From Syngnathus acus (taxonomy: Eukaryota > Chordata > Actinopteri > Syngnathiformes > Syngnathidae), in NCBI RefSeq assembly GCF_901709675.1, contig NC_051100.1, positions 4,032,001-4,096,000 of the forward strand: 64,000 nt of DNA, in the 5' to 3' direction. Below the pieces are notes generated by a model. That model ran no database searches and had not been told where the DNA came from. It was given only the letters and a program-made list of their open reading frames with translations. Below are positions 26,414 to 39,600 of this stretch, one piece after another (position 1 is the stretch's first letter; every line of letters begins with the position of its first letter). The translations under genes were made by a program, and so were the position numbers.

Positions 26414-27040
26414 CCCTGTTGAAAAGTGTGGGCCACTCAAAACTGATTCTTGATCTTGATATATTTTGACCAGTTGTCCGCTATTTTAAACTGTGGGGGA
26501 AGTCTGCTTGAAGTCATTCTTTTGAAATTGCAGTATTGATTCAGAAAAAAAAAAAAAAAAAAAAAACTGGAAATATGCTCATATTGGAAAAAGAAGACTT
26601 GTGATGCTTTGCACTGTTTAGTACCAGCAGTCACGCTCATGCGTGACAGATCATAGAGCGAGTTCAAAGCTCTTGTTTCTGGAGACTTAACAAGTCCTGG
26701 GGCTTTTAGTAGTACCGGTGTAATTAATTTGAATAAAAAGTAGATGCGTCTCACCAGGAAAGCAAGTGGAGAAGCACGCACGCAGCTCTATACGCTTAGA
26801 GCCATAACAACGCCTTGGTCGCAAATCTACAACCAGTTGGGTTCACTGGAGTGAATTTGCTGTTTAGTGACAGCTTCAAACGATCCTGTCACCACAATGA
26901 AAAGGGAACCATTTCACAAATGATTACGCGTGTTTGTACGCCCCCCCCCCCCCCTCGCATTCACGCAATCATGCACTGATGCGGCAGCGAGGCTTCCTGC
27001 GGGCGCTCACTCCCTCCATCAGCGCGCCCGCTTGACGCGC

Positions 27041-27090
27041 AGCAGCAGCAGAAGCAGCAGTAGCAACAACAACAGCAGCAGCAGCAGCAC
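27041..27090 (+). repeat. CAG/CAA-type trinucleotide tract in the predicted sorcs3 leader
   Basis: Imperfect run of CAG, AAG, TAG and CAA triplets (cagcagcagcag, caacaacaacag, cagcagcagcagcac). It lies upstream of the start codon and is not in the receptor reading frame. Confidence 0.8.
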
Positions 27091-27126
27091 CTCCCCAACC
27101 GCTCCGTCACTTTGAGCAAGTCCTGG

Positions 27127-27201
27127 ATGACACGCAGCGGTTCCTTGCCCAATGGCTCCTCTTCTCCTTTCACGCGCACAGAGGCGACCGTGAATATTTG
27201 A
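27127..27201 (+). promoter_or_regulatory. Upstream ORF (24 codons) in the sorcs3 leader
   Basis: ATG at 27127 with TGA at 27199-27201, out of frame with the receptor and ending 40 nt before its ATG. A second uORF starts at 27152 and ends at the TGA at 27191, in the receptor frame. A third candidate is 26979-27035, if transcription starts far enough upstream. Confidence 0.5.
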
Positions 27202-27241
27202 CAAGTTGCCACTGACTCCCCGGGAGGAAGAAGCGAGCACA

Positions 27242-27688
27242 ATGGGACTGTGGTCGCGTGCTACTTTCTTTCTTTTCTTTGCCCTGCTTCTCAACGCCTT
27301 TCACGACAAGTTTGAGGCGGAAGCAGGAATAAGTTCTGCAGCGGACAGGAGCTTTGACCTGCTGAAGTCTCGAGTTGGCCGTGACAAAACGCATGCGGGA
27401 GTCTCGTTCCAAGTTTTGGACGATAACTCCGGGCAAAAGTGGCGTGAAAAGACACGACTCGGGACCGAGCCAATTGGAGAAGAGGCTTTTTCCGACAGAA
27501 AATATGTATTTAAAAGGAGCGTCCAAGGGGTTGCCAGCTACCGAACCGAATATCGGCGCGCGGGGGAAGAAACCAAAGGTTCTAACCCGCGGCAAAGTGA
27601 TCCCTATCTGGACACCTCCACCTTTGCTCTGTCGGGAGATTCTGCGCACAACCAGGCGATGGTGCACTGGTCCGGACACAACAGCAGC
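27242..27688 (+). CDS. sorcs3: sorcs3 coding exon 1: signal peptide, propeptide, start of VPS10
   Basis: Residues 1-149. A hydrophobic core at residues 8-19 followed by AEA-G at 26-29 looks like a signal peptide with cleavage near 28. The propeptide is much shorter and less basic than in mammals; the only minimal R-x-x-R is RVGR at 44-47, with a dibasic KR at 91-92. The exon ends with the family-diagnostic block GDSAHNQAMVHWSGHNSS (132-149), which includes sequon N147. Donor GTGAGT at 27689, phase 0. The long upstream frame reaching 27206 would need a TTG start and was not used. Confidence 0.93.
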
Positions 27689-30600
27689 GTGAGTTTCACT
27701 TGACTGCCACGCGTAAAAAAAAAAAAAAAGAGCATGAAATTAACATTTCAACGCGATTATCCTTACCGGGTCTTTACGCACGGTCCTTGTGCGTAAAAGC
27801 GCATTCGACTCCAAAATGGTGCTGAATTTCCCCCCCCGATACTGTCTTGAAAGGAGCAATATGTGTTGTTTTTGTTGATGCGCCATTTAGTGCATTTCGT
27901 CGCAAAACGGTCGACAAATATGTGCGCAATGCGTGGTTGTGCGTAAAGAAAATTGGTTTGGCCGCCATTATAATCCAATTTAACGTGACTTTAAAATGTC
28001 CACTTAACCCCGCTGGAGAATTTATGACAGCAGAGTTATGGGATGGCAGGTGTTTGGGAGGCAATCACACTCCATTCATTATGCATGGCAACAATCAAGC
28101 AGCATCTCTCACTGTAACTCTAATCAAGACGAGAAAGTTTGACCTTTGGGGCCGAATTAATCTTACTTGACACGTGAGTCTCACTTAATTGATAGCCCGG
28201 GCCCTTCTTGTACCCGCTGTGAGATTTGTGTTAATCCTTCAGAAAGACCTCTTGCACAAATGGAAAGGAGCTCCTCTGCTTTTCTTTTCTTTTCTTTTTT
28301 TCTCCTCAGGTAATCTCCAAAGATCACTGGGCACAACTGTGTGTGGCAGCAACATTAATCAGGGGCCACATCTGAATATATTGCTGTCCTAGAAATGGCA
28401 AAAATAGAACTACATTACCCCCCCCTAAATGCAAATATGACTTCACAAGAATTGAGATATTATTTGAAGCCACGCTTGTTGTATTCCGTTTTGAGGTTGA
28501 CGTCCTTTTTATAATGCCGTTGACGCATTATTTGCCCGTCGATAAATCCCCAAATGTAACTGATATGATCTGATTTGTGGGCCACGCGGTGAAATATGCG
28601 GTTGCCATGAGACGTCTTGAGCAAAGATGGCCTTTTTGTTCTGTGGGGACGCTGCTCACTGGATCATCACTGATGGGCTTGTCACTCTCTCCGCACATAA
28701 TTTTAGATTTATACACTCGGAACTCTTCCCGCAGTCCCAAAAGTGCTCCCGAGTCTGCGGTGGGAAAATTGATGGCTTTTTATGACTCCGTGTCGGAGCT
28801 CGGGCTACATCCGATGTAAATGACTGATAATATTTCCAATCTAAGGGGGGACATTTGAAGGAAAATGGCTTCATTGCGGTGGTCCGTTTTTATCTTGAGG
28901 GGGGGGGGCTTTGCCTTAGAGCTAAGATGTGATAGCGCACTGCAGGGGGTGGGGGGTGACAACCCAATGGAGAGATGCCAATCAGTGTGCAAATCAGACT
29001 TTGAGTACGGTTTGATTTCTGGGATTGTTGGACACATGAAAGCACTCTGACTTTAATTGCATTGACTCAGGCTTGATTGGGAGAATTGATCAAGAACTCC
29101 CCCGTGACTTCATGCTTAACTGCTTGTGTGATGTCTCACGTTTATGTCCATTTAATGTACAGTCTGTATTAATCGGACTTCATTGGGCCAATTATGAGCG
29201 CACAAGGTAACTCTTTGGAGCTTTTGCGGGTCAAAAATGGCACATGATCTGAAAAGTGGCAAAAATTCACAAACAAGTAACCCCAGGGAATAAAAAATTT
29301 CACCCCCTTAACTCCGCCACGACTATAGATAATAAAAAAAAAAAAGGATATATCAATTTAAAACAAAGAATAACTGTTGTCTCTCTGCCACTGGCCCCTA
29401 CTGGAGTGGATGTGCAATTACACTTTTTCTTGTGTGGCAACAATATAGAAGCACGTTCCTTGTGGGTCACAATTTTTTTTTTCAAACTTAATCAAGGAGC
29501 CTTTCAGTGTCTCCACCAGTTGCCTATGCCCTAAATCAATCAATCCATCACTCCAGTATGTGTGTGTGCGTGTGTTAAAAACATAGTCCAAAGATTTATA
29601 CCATGATGTGAGCTCATGTGAGTCATTAAATGTGTCAAAAAAATAGGCGCCACTTGGCTGCAGATGTCTTGCTGCTTGAATCAATATTTCAATCTTCTGT
29701 CTCGCGTCGATGCTCAGGAGCAATGATATGACCACATGGAGTTTTTTTTTTTCTTTCTAAGCACATCAGCTCATGTGGTTCTCAGGGGACTTTGCTGACT
29801 GAAACCCACTCAAGTAACACCTCCCCACACCTCACACCGTCCGTGAGTCAGGCGATCAACACGTTATTGGCATGTGAGTAAATTGCCGCCCCTGATGGGA
29901 CTCGGCCGCCTTTACTCCTGCAAAGTGGGAAGGCCGCGATACAGATCAGCCTTATTGATAGCCTTGCCCTCTCTCTTGCTTCTCTTGCCGCAATTATACT
30001 TTTATGTCGCACTAAAGAACGTCCACATATCTTTCCGACGGAGGCTCTTTATATCCCCGCATGCTCGAAATGTCTCGTTTTGTCCAAAGGTGGCGCGAGT
30101 CAAAGCAATCTGTCAGCTCTCTCGTCTCTTCCCCACGCCGGAGGCCGCGAGTCCAGATGAGACGGCGACGACGCAAGCATACCCAATCAGAGCCGGGCCG
30201 CTATTTTTTTATTTTTTTTTGCATGTAATCGCGTTCCTATGAATAGACAATAAAAGAAGGCGGGCAAATGGCAAGGCACCGGAGGACACCTGTGTTTAAA
30301 GCCCGCTTCATTAGACAGACGGGGCCCGTTCCATTTAACACGCCAGGCCTCCTTGCACGGAGACTCTTTGATCCGTAAAATCAAATGGAAGGCGCTCCCA
30401 ATTCACACAGGCGTCTGGCCAGACTTTCGGGTGGCTAACACGGATTATGAAAAGTGCATTCAACGCCAATGTGTTCAGTCACAGCTCAGATAAAAAATGT
30501 TAATCATTTGAATGGACATCACTGGTATATTTTAACTTATTAATCCTGCCTAATGTGTGAACTTTTCAGTTTACATGGCCTGGACCTGAAACTAGTTTGG

Positions 30601-33600
30601 ATTCTGAATAGTTGATAGAAATCAGCGAGGAGTACTTTTAACATTTCATTCCGCTCCTGTGACATCCTGTATTGGAAAATTGCCTTCGTGATTACCGTCA
30701 TCACCGGGATAGATCGCTTCATATCTTGACAACCTGAGCTTCACCTGCACAAGCTAATGAGATCCGGTGTCTCACATTGTCAACAACACTCAGTCGATTG
30801 AAAAATATTCATTTCACCAAATTGCAGGCACTTTAAAAGTGTCCAATCGCAGCGAGGAATCGACGAAGGAGCCGAGGGTCACTCACAAGTCGCGTCAGAT
30901 GTCAGACGTTAAAAAAAAAAAGATTGCTATAAAGATGGGTTTAACTGCCGCGGGCCGTGATGGTTCCCTGTGGGTTTGTGATCACAGGTGACACCGCTGA
31001 CATTACACGGGGCCATTTGGCACATTATCATCACAGCTATTGATCGGAGTCGACTTCAGTTTCTAACCTTGCAGAACATTCAAGCTTGGTAGTCCGTGGC
31101 AATAAAAAGAACCGTTTTGACACGCTTAAATCTAATCAAAGTAATTGCTCAACTTTTTAATTGTGCTTCAATTCAATGCACATGCTGCTGCTGCACCTTA
31201 TATGAGTGCCTTGGCCACCTGGGGGCGGTCAGTCTTTGCAGAGGATAAAGAATATGCGCATTTAAAAGCCGCTCAAGGGCGAAGGTTTGCGAGTTTTTGC
31301 AACGTAGTTTTCATCACTTAAGGCCGCAAACAGTATCAAAGACATTCAGTTTTACAATTTTAACGGCCGTCAAAAGGTTTTCGTGTCACATACAATGTGT
31401 ATAATGATTGTGCAGAATAATTACAAGAAAGAATAATTTTGCATAACATCCCTTGTTGCTTCCTGGTGGATAAATTTAATCGCAGCTGCCGAAATCATGA
31501 TCTCGATTAAGATTCGATTAACTGTCCAGCCGCAGTCTCCAGGTGTTTTTTTTTTTTTGTGGTCCTGATGCATTACAGTGCTTCCTCTGGGTGTCAGCAC
31601 ATCACACATGTTCATTTATCCTACCGGCCGCCGTCGAGCCTCGCGGGGCCTCGCTGCCCACTGATGATTGTAAGCCGCTGATGGAAAACTGCAACCCCGA
31701 GTTTTGAGGGAGGCCGCGACCACAAGACGCCACCGGGGTTGGCTGCCATAATGGCTACATTTGACTTCGATGATGCGGCTTCGGGTTTACGGTGACCCCG
31801 CCTTGCTCCCCGCCCCTGTAGAAATTATTCAAAGAAACACCACTTTTATTTATGCACATGCACACGGTCCCTCTTTTCATGAATCATTCGTGCTTGGGGA
31901 TTGCGTGCACGCATCACGTCAACGTTGTCTGCACTCAGACTAGTTTTACCCCAAAGTGCATATCAAGGTCTACCTTCAATTTGATGTTCACTGCTTGATT
32001 TGCTTCCGCCTCTGCACACACACTCACAACTCGCACGTTTATGCTTCAATTAATTAATCAAAGCCACAAAGCCTATTTGACAAGAATGCATATGATTAAT
32101 TAGTTTAATAACGATTGCGGGTTGGTCGGCGCTAACTCTGTGATTAGGTTGCGAAAACAAATTTATGCATTATTTTGATTGGGAAACTCGTGAGTTTGAA
32201 AGTCACATCAGGAGATGACTTCATTAAGGCTTGATGAGTGCTTGGCTGCCGTGCTGGATTTACACTTCAGGGCCCAATTCCACTTGAATGACTGGATTTA
32301 ATTTTCTGGACCGGCTAACCCGTGTACATTTCAATAGACACATATATAACAGTAAAACTCTTTGTTCTCGGCAATGTGTTCTAGACACACACATTTTATA
32401 TATATATATAATTATTTATTTACCCTGAAATAATTTTACACTTTCCACTTTTTTTCGAACGAAAAATCCAATTTGTCTCATTTTAACCTTGCAGTGTGAA
32501 TACAGCCTAAGTGACTTTTTGGCATTTGCTTCTGCCGTAATGTTTAAACATGGCTTAGAGTTCTGGTATGCACCATTTTTTTTTCATGCCCAAACTAACA
32601 ACTGCAGGGGAAAATAATATTTTTTTATATGCCACGACAGGGTGGCCTTAAGTGCCGCACAAGGCTCTAAAATGGATGACAACGATGATGATGATGATGG
32701 AGAGCTTCCAAACAGTGATGCATTTAAAAAAAAAAAAAAATACACAAAAGTTCACTCAATAGCTTTTCTTGGCACAAATCCTTTAAAATGACAGGTTGCT
32801 TTTGCTTTGAAAAGCAAAAAATTTCCAGTTTAAATGAGTGCTCATAAAGGATGGAATGAATATGGATTTGAGGTTACTGAGATATGATGACAAATAGTAA
32901 ATCCAAAGCTTTGTTGGCGAACAACACGACAGACGCATTAGCCTGATGAGCGATTATTGGGCTAAATGCGATCGAGTCTTCATCAACAGGGATGTGGAGC
33001 CAATAAGCCTTATTTAAATAGCGCAACATATCAAATCATATTGAACTTCACACATCATTTAAAGTTTTGCTGTGCAGTACAACCTCGAGAGTTGAATCAA
33101 GGCCAAACTAAATGTAAAGGCTTAATGGAAAGGAATTTTACACCATTTTAAAAATATTGTTTACCTATCCACACATTATTTGAGTAACTTTATATGCGTT
33201 AAGTGCAGAAATGTGCTGTTCCTGGAAATGTCGCTTTTTGTCGCATCACCGTGTGCGATTTGCGCGATTATGATTGGCGTACACGACTATTAAGGAATGT
33301 TGCGTTTCATGTAATCCACATAATCCATCCGATTACTTTTTCATTATTATTTTTTTTCATTTGTAACTCCCATTTTTAATTTTTTTTCTGAAATAAATCA
33401 ACCTGAACTTTTAATGAAATGAGCCCTATTATGCTCCCACACTGATTGTCGCCATTTAAACGTCTAAGTTATTTGTGTCCTCAAAAATGCCCCCCCCAAA
33501 CTGTCATTGATAATCCTGGAAGGAATTCTTCCCTTGACAACGGGACCCTCAAGAGTCTTGTTTTTGTCATTTGGCTGTTTGTCTGCAGTTGTAGTCATGT

Positions 33601-36600
33601 AACTAGCAAAAAGTGAAACATCACGGTGAAAGTACCAAAATAAATTAGCAGGGAAAAGTAGGTCAGCCTTTCTCAAAACAATCCCCCTCCCCCCACCACC
33701 TCTCTGAATATTGAAATAATGTGACCATTGTCTTGTGAACTCGAGTGCTAAAACATTTGGAAGCACCAAGTCTGAATTAAATGAGATTAATTTTCTTATT
33801 TATTTTTTTTTTTTTTTTACAGTCAAACTCAAACCAAAAAAGTTGGGTGACCTCAAAATTTCAACGCAGGAAACTTGTTCAAATTACAAATTGGGCAATT
33901 CAACAAAATATACAAAATTATTAATCATTTCTGTCTCCCTTTTGTCCCTCAGAAATATGTGCAACATGACGGCGAAATAAACATCATATTGAATAGCTTT
34001 GCCTTCAAATTGGTTTTGCACCTTTTGTTCGACAAGAAAGCCACGCAAAAATGTTTGTGGCCATTAAACCATATTATTCACTCTTGGTCGAGAACGAGAT
34101 GGTGCAATCACATTGTTTAATGACAGACTGTGCTTTTATTGTCTCTTGTTTTTTTTTGCCCACAATGGAGCTGTCGTTGAAGTAAAATCCTCTAATATTG
34201 GGACCATTTCATAAATGTCCCCCCCCCCCCCTCCCCCGCCACATAATGGACTGAATTGATTGCTGAAGCCTCTCAAACTCAAAGCCTCCTCGCTCAGGAT
34301 TCCTAAGGATGAGCAAACGTACGCACAGCAGTCTCCGCGTCATCTCCCGGGACGAGCGTGAGGCTTCACTTGATGGAAAAAACGCCTTACCCGTGTGCGT
34401 CTTCACCCTGGAAAAGTGCAAACAATCAATTTGGTCCAATTAGCCTCCCTTCGATCATGCCATTTCGGACGCCGACATTCGATCCCTCCTGACGTTTGCT
34501 GAGCGACCCCGTCAAAGTTTATTAATGAAATCTATGCAAACGGATTTATTTGGAACGATTGTGTGACTTGTGATATTCTTCAGGTGTGCAAAAATTATGT
34601 TAATGAGCCCGTTGTAGAGATTACTTAGCCAAGAGGCGAGTGAAAGGTAACACGGTGAGGCGAGCCATGATTCTCTACCAGCTTGTAGTGTGTGATAATG
34701 GACACAAAGGCTCTCCGAGGATCTGAATTATTTAGATAACTCCACTTTTTTTTGTTAAATTTATTATATATTCATCTTCAATCAATTCCCTGCTCTGAAA
34801 ACCGTCAGTGTGTTGCTATTCGGAGCGATAACCATAGAGAGTTGATAATTCGTTCTTACAGTGCCTGAAGCAAATTTCGATTTTTATATTTGGTCAAGCA
34901 GAACTCTAAATGGGGGCGGGGGGATAATTGGCATAATTAGATTTTTTCAAGTAAAAACAGCAAAGGCTTGATGATTGGCTGATACGGTGGCTGTCAGGAA
35001 GCTCGTGAATTTTTTTTTTTTTTCCCATCTCCCGTGTGGACATGGTAATGTATGGCAAAAATATCTTCTGGTGGTTTCTCTGCGGTTTCTAGCTCGACTG
35101 CATCTTGAAGCTGCTGTGATGGATAGAAATGGCCGTTTGAAATCGGTCATGTTTAATTCAGTCCAGTCGCTACCGCCTTAACTAACCCAAAGTCAGCTTA
35201 CAAGCGGGGTTTGATTGGCGCTTAACACCTTGAGGATTACTTGGTAGTCATCTGCTTTTTAGAAGAGGGAACAAGCTGAAGGCAACCCCGGAGAGTCTCT
35301 CATGGAATGTTTATTCTGCGCCGTCATATTCATATACAGTTATGCTTATGAGTATTCATGAGAATGTAAATGTGAACTTTTGTAGATGCCACCAAAATTA
35401 AATAAAGGTTGCCATGTTTTGATCGCAAAGAAGCTTGTATCAATCTCTCATCTCAACACAGGTGCTCGTCCCCTTGGAAATTAATTTAGAACCTCGAGTT
35501 GGCGCCTCCGGTTCGGTCGGAAAACCACACGAAAGTGGAAGCAACGCTTACCATGACTTTTCTGCTTGGAGAAAAGAGGCAAAGCACAATCAGGTGTTCT
35601 TTTGCTCTTATTTATTTTTCCTAGATTGGCCAATTAGCCAGAATTGAAGCTTTTTGAGGTTCCATGTGAAGTGAGTTATTCGAGAAAGTGCAGCAACATT
35701 TTATTAATAGTAGGCAATATATCCGATATGATTCAGAGCTAAATTGCGAGCCGTGTAGGAAAAAAGTGGTGTTGAGATGCCTCTCACGTCCTACCCAAAG
35801 CACTTTAAAAATTTGAGTATTTCTGTTTGGGGAAAGGGAAAAAAAAAGGATTGTTGTTGGATTTTTTTTTTTTTTAACGAAAGATTTGATTTGGTCCAGC
35901 AGTCATTGTGTTGCAGTGCTGCCTCCATACTGGGATGTTTTTGTAAGATGGTTCGGATGAGCGGCTGCGACATGCTTGTTGCCATGGAGGCTCTCAGCCC
36001 GCGGGGGGTCAAAGTGCACATGACTTTGACAGGCCTTTCATGTTTTTGTTTTTTTTTCCTGTGCATGCGTGTTTGTGTATTCCTCATTGGAATTGTGATG
36101 CAAGCGAGGAAGAAAAGCTGGCAAAGAAAGAGAAAAGAAACAGACCAGAATAGCAAATTTGGATAAACGGATGACTTAAAACCAACTCCTTGGAGGCTGC
36201 ATGAGGGATCCCATCTGAAGAAATGATTGGCTGACTTTCCCAGGGCAAAAGCTCCCTTTGCGTACATCAATAAAACATAAACATGAATAAATGCGCCACT
36301 TTTGCCCTCGCCGGGTTCTTATTTAATTTCATGTTTGCAAGTGAACCACGAGACGCATTGGAAATGCTATTTACCTTGAAGCCGTTGCGATTATACCGGA
36401 AGCCATTTTGGATTTGTTTTTCTCCCTTTATTTACATAAAAAGCCAGGCTGCCACAAAAACACGTAGCATTTTGCCACTAATTCGACTTCATTTGTCATG
36501 TTGTTTTGTAGGCGCTGCTGATGCGGCCCACTTGCATTTGCATATATATTAGAGGCTCCCCATTGACTGGATATCCACGTTTACGGAACCTTTCCGTAAG

Positions 36601-39600
36601 AGTTAAGACATGGGAACGGTCTCCAGCGATGTTCTCTTGATGTATCCACTCAGGGACAAATCATGCAAACAGTCATCTGCCTCACTAGTCTGTCGCTCTC
36701 CGAGGTGGATCGTTGCTGACCCAATTCGAAAGGCCTCCGCTTCCTAATGAGCCCCAAACACAAACATGATGGCAGAGGATAGGGCTGAACGATTTTGAAA
36801 ATTAATCCAAGTGCGACCCCCGCCCCTCGATATTGCCGTCACGATTCAACTCACTGCCAATGACGGCTATAGACCTCAAATATCCATTTCACTTGGGCTG
36901 GCAGGGCATGAGTTAATATGCGATTATTTTTATGCAAGGTCCTCTGCCCATGTATTTTTTATAACGAACACAAGCTTTAAATTATTCCAATAAACAATGT
37001 CATTTTTATGATTCATAACTGTTTTATTCTCAACGTTGATGCCTACTCTAAAATGATAACAGAATATCCATAACTTAAAATTAAAGACAGTTGAGAAGTT
37101 GACACCATTTTTCATGGCAAAGGCATAATGGAGGTGTTTCTTTTATTTTATAAATTACCTGAATAGTTTTATATATTTCATTTATTTTTATTATATATAT
37201 ATATTTTATCATTTTTCTGGATAATTTTTATTTTTCCAGTGCATTTCAATGGCCTCAACTATACTAGCAGTACTAGCAGAGAGATTTTGGGTGGAAGCTA
37301 TTTCTACTTTTGTTCAGCCAACTTTGCGCAACTTTCCATTAAATCCTCGTAATCCAAAGCTATAAACGTAATCGTTAACAGTCACTTAATTTGTTTGCCG
37401 CTCTCGGATCAAATCAATTCCGCTTTTACTTCTGCTGGTTGCACTTAGGAGACAAAAGCCATCATCACATCTTTCCTCTGTATCACTTTTCTCAAAGCGG
37501 GCGTTTAGGCCCGACATCACAGCCGTTTAACCGAGTCTTTACACCAAATTGATTCCGACTCGGGCCCTCGGACCTGGCGGACAGGATGCGTTTAGTTATG
37601 CAAATGCTTATCTGTCTTTGCGATTGGTTAATTAACCCGTAATGCGGCTCGTCCCGGCCGAGCGCACGGGCTGTGTTTGAAAGCAGCGTGGCGGGTCAAT
37701 TGGCTTTTTAACATCTTCAAAGGCGTCTTAAAGACACGTCTTTTGTTCCGCCGAATGCGCCGCGGAATTTTTTTTCAGCTTTAATGAGTCGTTCGGCAGG
37801 TCCCGCAAGGTTAATGTGTTTAAACTAACTGTAATTGAGCTTGCGACCCATCTTCCAGGCTTTATGAAATTTAGTCTTGATATGCCATGTTTCTCCTCCC
37901 TGATTGTTATTCCGACTCCCTCCTTTCCTCCGGCCTCTCTGTTAACCCCCCCCCCCCCCTACTCCTCCAGGCTTGCACTACTTCCTAGGCTGAGTTATGA
38001 TCATCCCCATGGGGTGGTCTTTTATAATATCATTGGAGTGACAATAATGTGTTTGCAAAGCATTTCAGTGCGCCCTCTGTGCCTTGGCAGCCTTTTACGA
38101 TCCACAATTCCGACTCCCCAGAAAGGCATTGTCCAGAGAACATGCACGGCGGACTGGACAGCCTCCAATTAGCCAAAAGCATCACGTTCGGCTACAGATG
38201 AAAAGTATATAAAAAAGCAACGCGGAGCCATTTTCATTGTTCACTGAACAATTATGTTTTGTGCAGACTTTTTCCCAGTCATTCTAAATGAAGCATACAA
38301 GTCGCCCGTGGATTGTGTTCACGTGCCAGCACGCTGACGTCGAGTCACAACATGAGCGTGCCTTGTCATTGGGATGCACTTGGCGATGACACTCGATACA
38401 AAAGACGAGGGTTGAATTGTGAGAAATTGACTTATATGATTCATTATCTTAAAACGACATAAAAAAACGAAACAAAAACCATATATTTAATATATAAAAA
38501 TATATTTAAAAATATATATGCAAAATAATGTATATAAAAATATATATCAGAATCCCGTGCTTCTTTCTAAAAACACCACAAAAAATTATATTGTTTTTCT
38601 GTCAGGAACGGATTAATGGCATTTCAATTCATTTCAATGGGGACAAGTGATTTCTTATAGGCGTATCAAGAATGATCCAAAAGTTGTCACTTTAAACCAA
38701 ACTGGTGGATTCATACTGGGAATTTCACCAGATCTCAAGTTGGTTACAGCTTTACAGATGGCACAAAATCTCCAATTCATTGTTGGAGGATTCACACTAA
38801 AACGGTCAGCAGACTTCCTCCTAACTAACAAAATGCCTCTCTTCCGTTGCAGGTGATCCTCATCCTGACTAAGCTATACGACTTCAACCTGGGAGCCGTT
38901 ACCGAGAGCTCTCTGTGGAGGTACGTTGCCTTGAATCACTTGGACGCGCAGCGAGGTGACGGCGCATCGCTGCTTCTAATCCGATAAACATGCAAAAGCA
39001 CAAAGCTAAGGAAAATATATTCATAGATCGGTGTGCCATCCGTTGTGATTTATAGCTCGCACACGCTCGCTAGAGGATGAAGAATGAAGATACATAGGAA
39101 GCCCACATGACATATGTTTTAATAAAGCCAAGCAATTTGCTCAGTGGCGAACTGTAAATCTGTGAGCAATTTTTTTTGGGATGCCTTTTTTGTTTTACTC
39201 CAATTAACTGTACTCTTTGCTAGACACCTGATACTCTCTGCAGTTGAGTAAATAAACTTCTTGAAGTATCGTGATCTGTCAGGAGTCGTAAGCGTTTGAA
39301 ATTGGAGTGCGCGTGGAGCAGCGGCAGCGACGGCGGCAGCAGATGGATGGCAGCAGGCTTTTTGTCCATTTGCACATTAACTTTGCTCACGGGACTGACA
39401 AAAAAAAAAAAATCTGCTTCGTAGTGTGACCGCCTTGCATGCTGCTACCAGCAGCGCTCACACATCTGTCTCCACAAAGCACAAAAGAAAACATTCAAAT
39501 TTCCTTTCAGTCATGCAAGTGCAACATTGCTGACATTTCAATTATAAAAATGAATTAGGATTTTGAAATGTGAGTAGAAAATGGTGAAAAAACTGCTAAC

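Larger units (their letters stand above)
26930..27241 (+). promoter_or_regulatory. Putative sorcs3 5' leader and CpG-rich promoter-proximal region
   Basis: CpG-rich sequence just before the start codon, starting after a 14-C run (26941-26954). No clear TATA box was seen and the transcription start cannot be fixed. It contains a CAG/CAA tract and several small upstream ORFs (separate entries). Confidence 0.55.
27689..38852 (+). other. sorcs3: sorcs3 intron 1 (11.2 kb)
   Basis: Largest intron, from GTGAGT at 27689 to tgcag ending 38852. Contains simple repeats and many TAATTA-type AT-rich blocks. No nested gene was recognised. Confidence 0.85.

Noticed and set aside
25911-26453. 180-codon plus-strand open frame
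   Set aside because: Its second half is translated from the hAT miniature element and the first half has no recognisable domain; it needs a non-ATG start and has no splice or family support.
26750-26830. Divergent minus-strand first exon with donor CTG|GTGAGA
   Set aside because: The donor is plausible, but the only ATG frame ends after five codons and no joinable downstream exon could be shown.
27206-27241. Earlier sorcs3 start giving a 12-residue longer N-terminus
   Set aside because: It would begin at TTG; the ATG at 27242 has strong context, begins a proper signal peptide, and is the first ATG after the in-frame TGA at 27191.
35791-36270. 159-codon minus-strand open frame in intron 1
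   Set aside because: Overlaps a T-rich run (poly-lysine in translation), sits inside the sorcs3 intron, and shows no domain or splice support.
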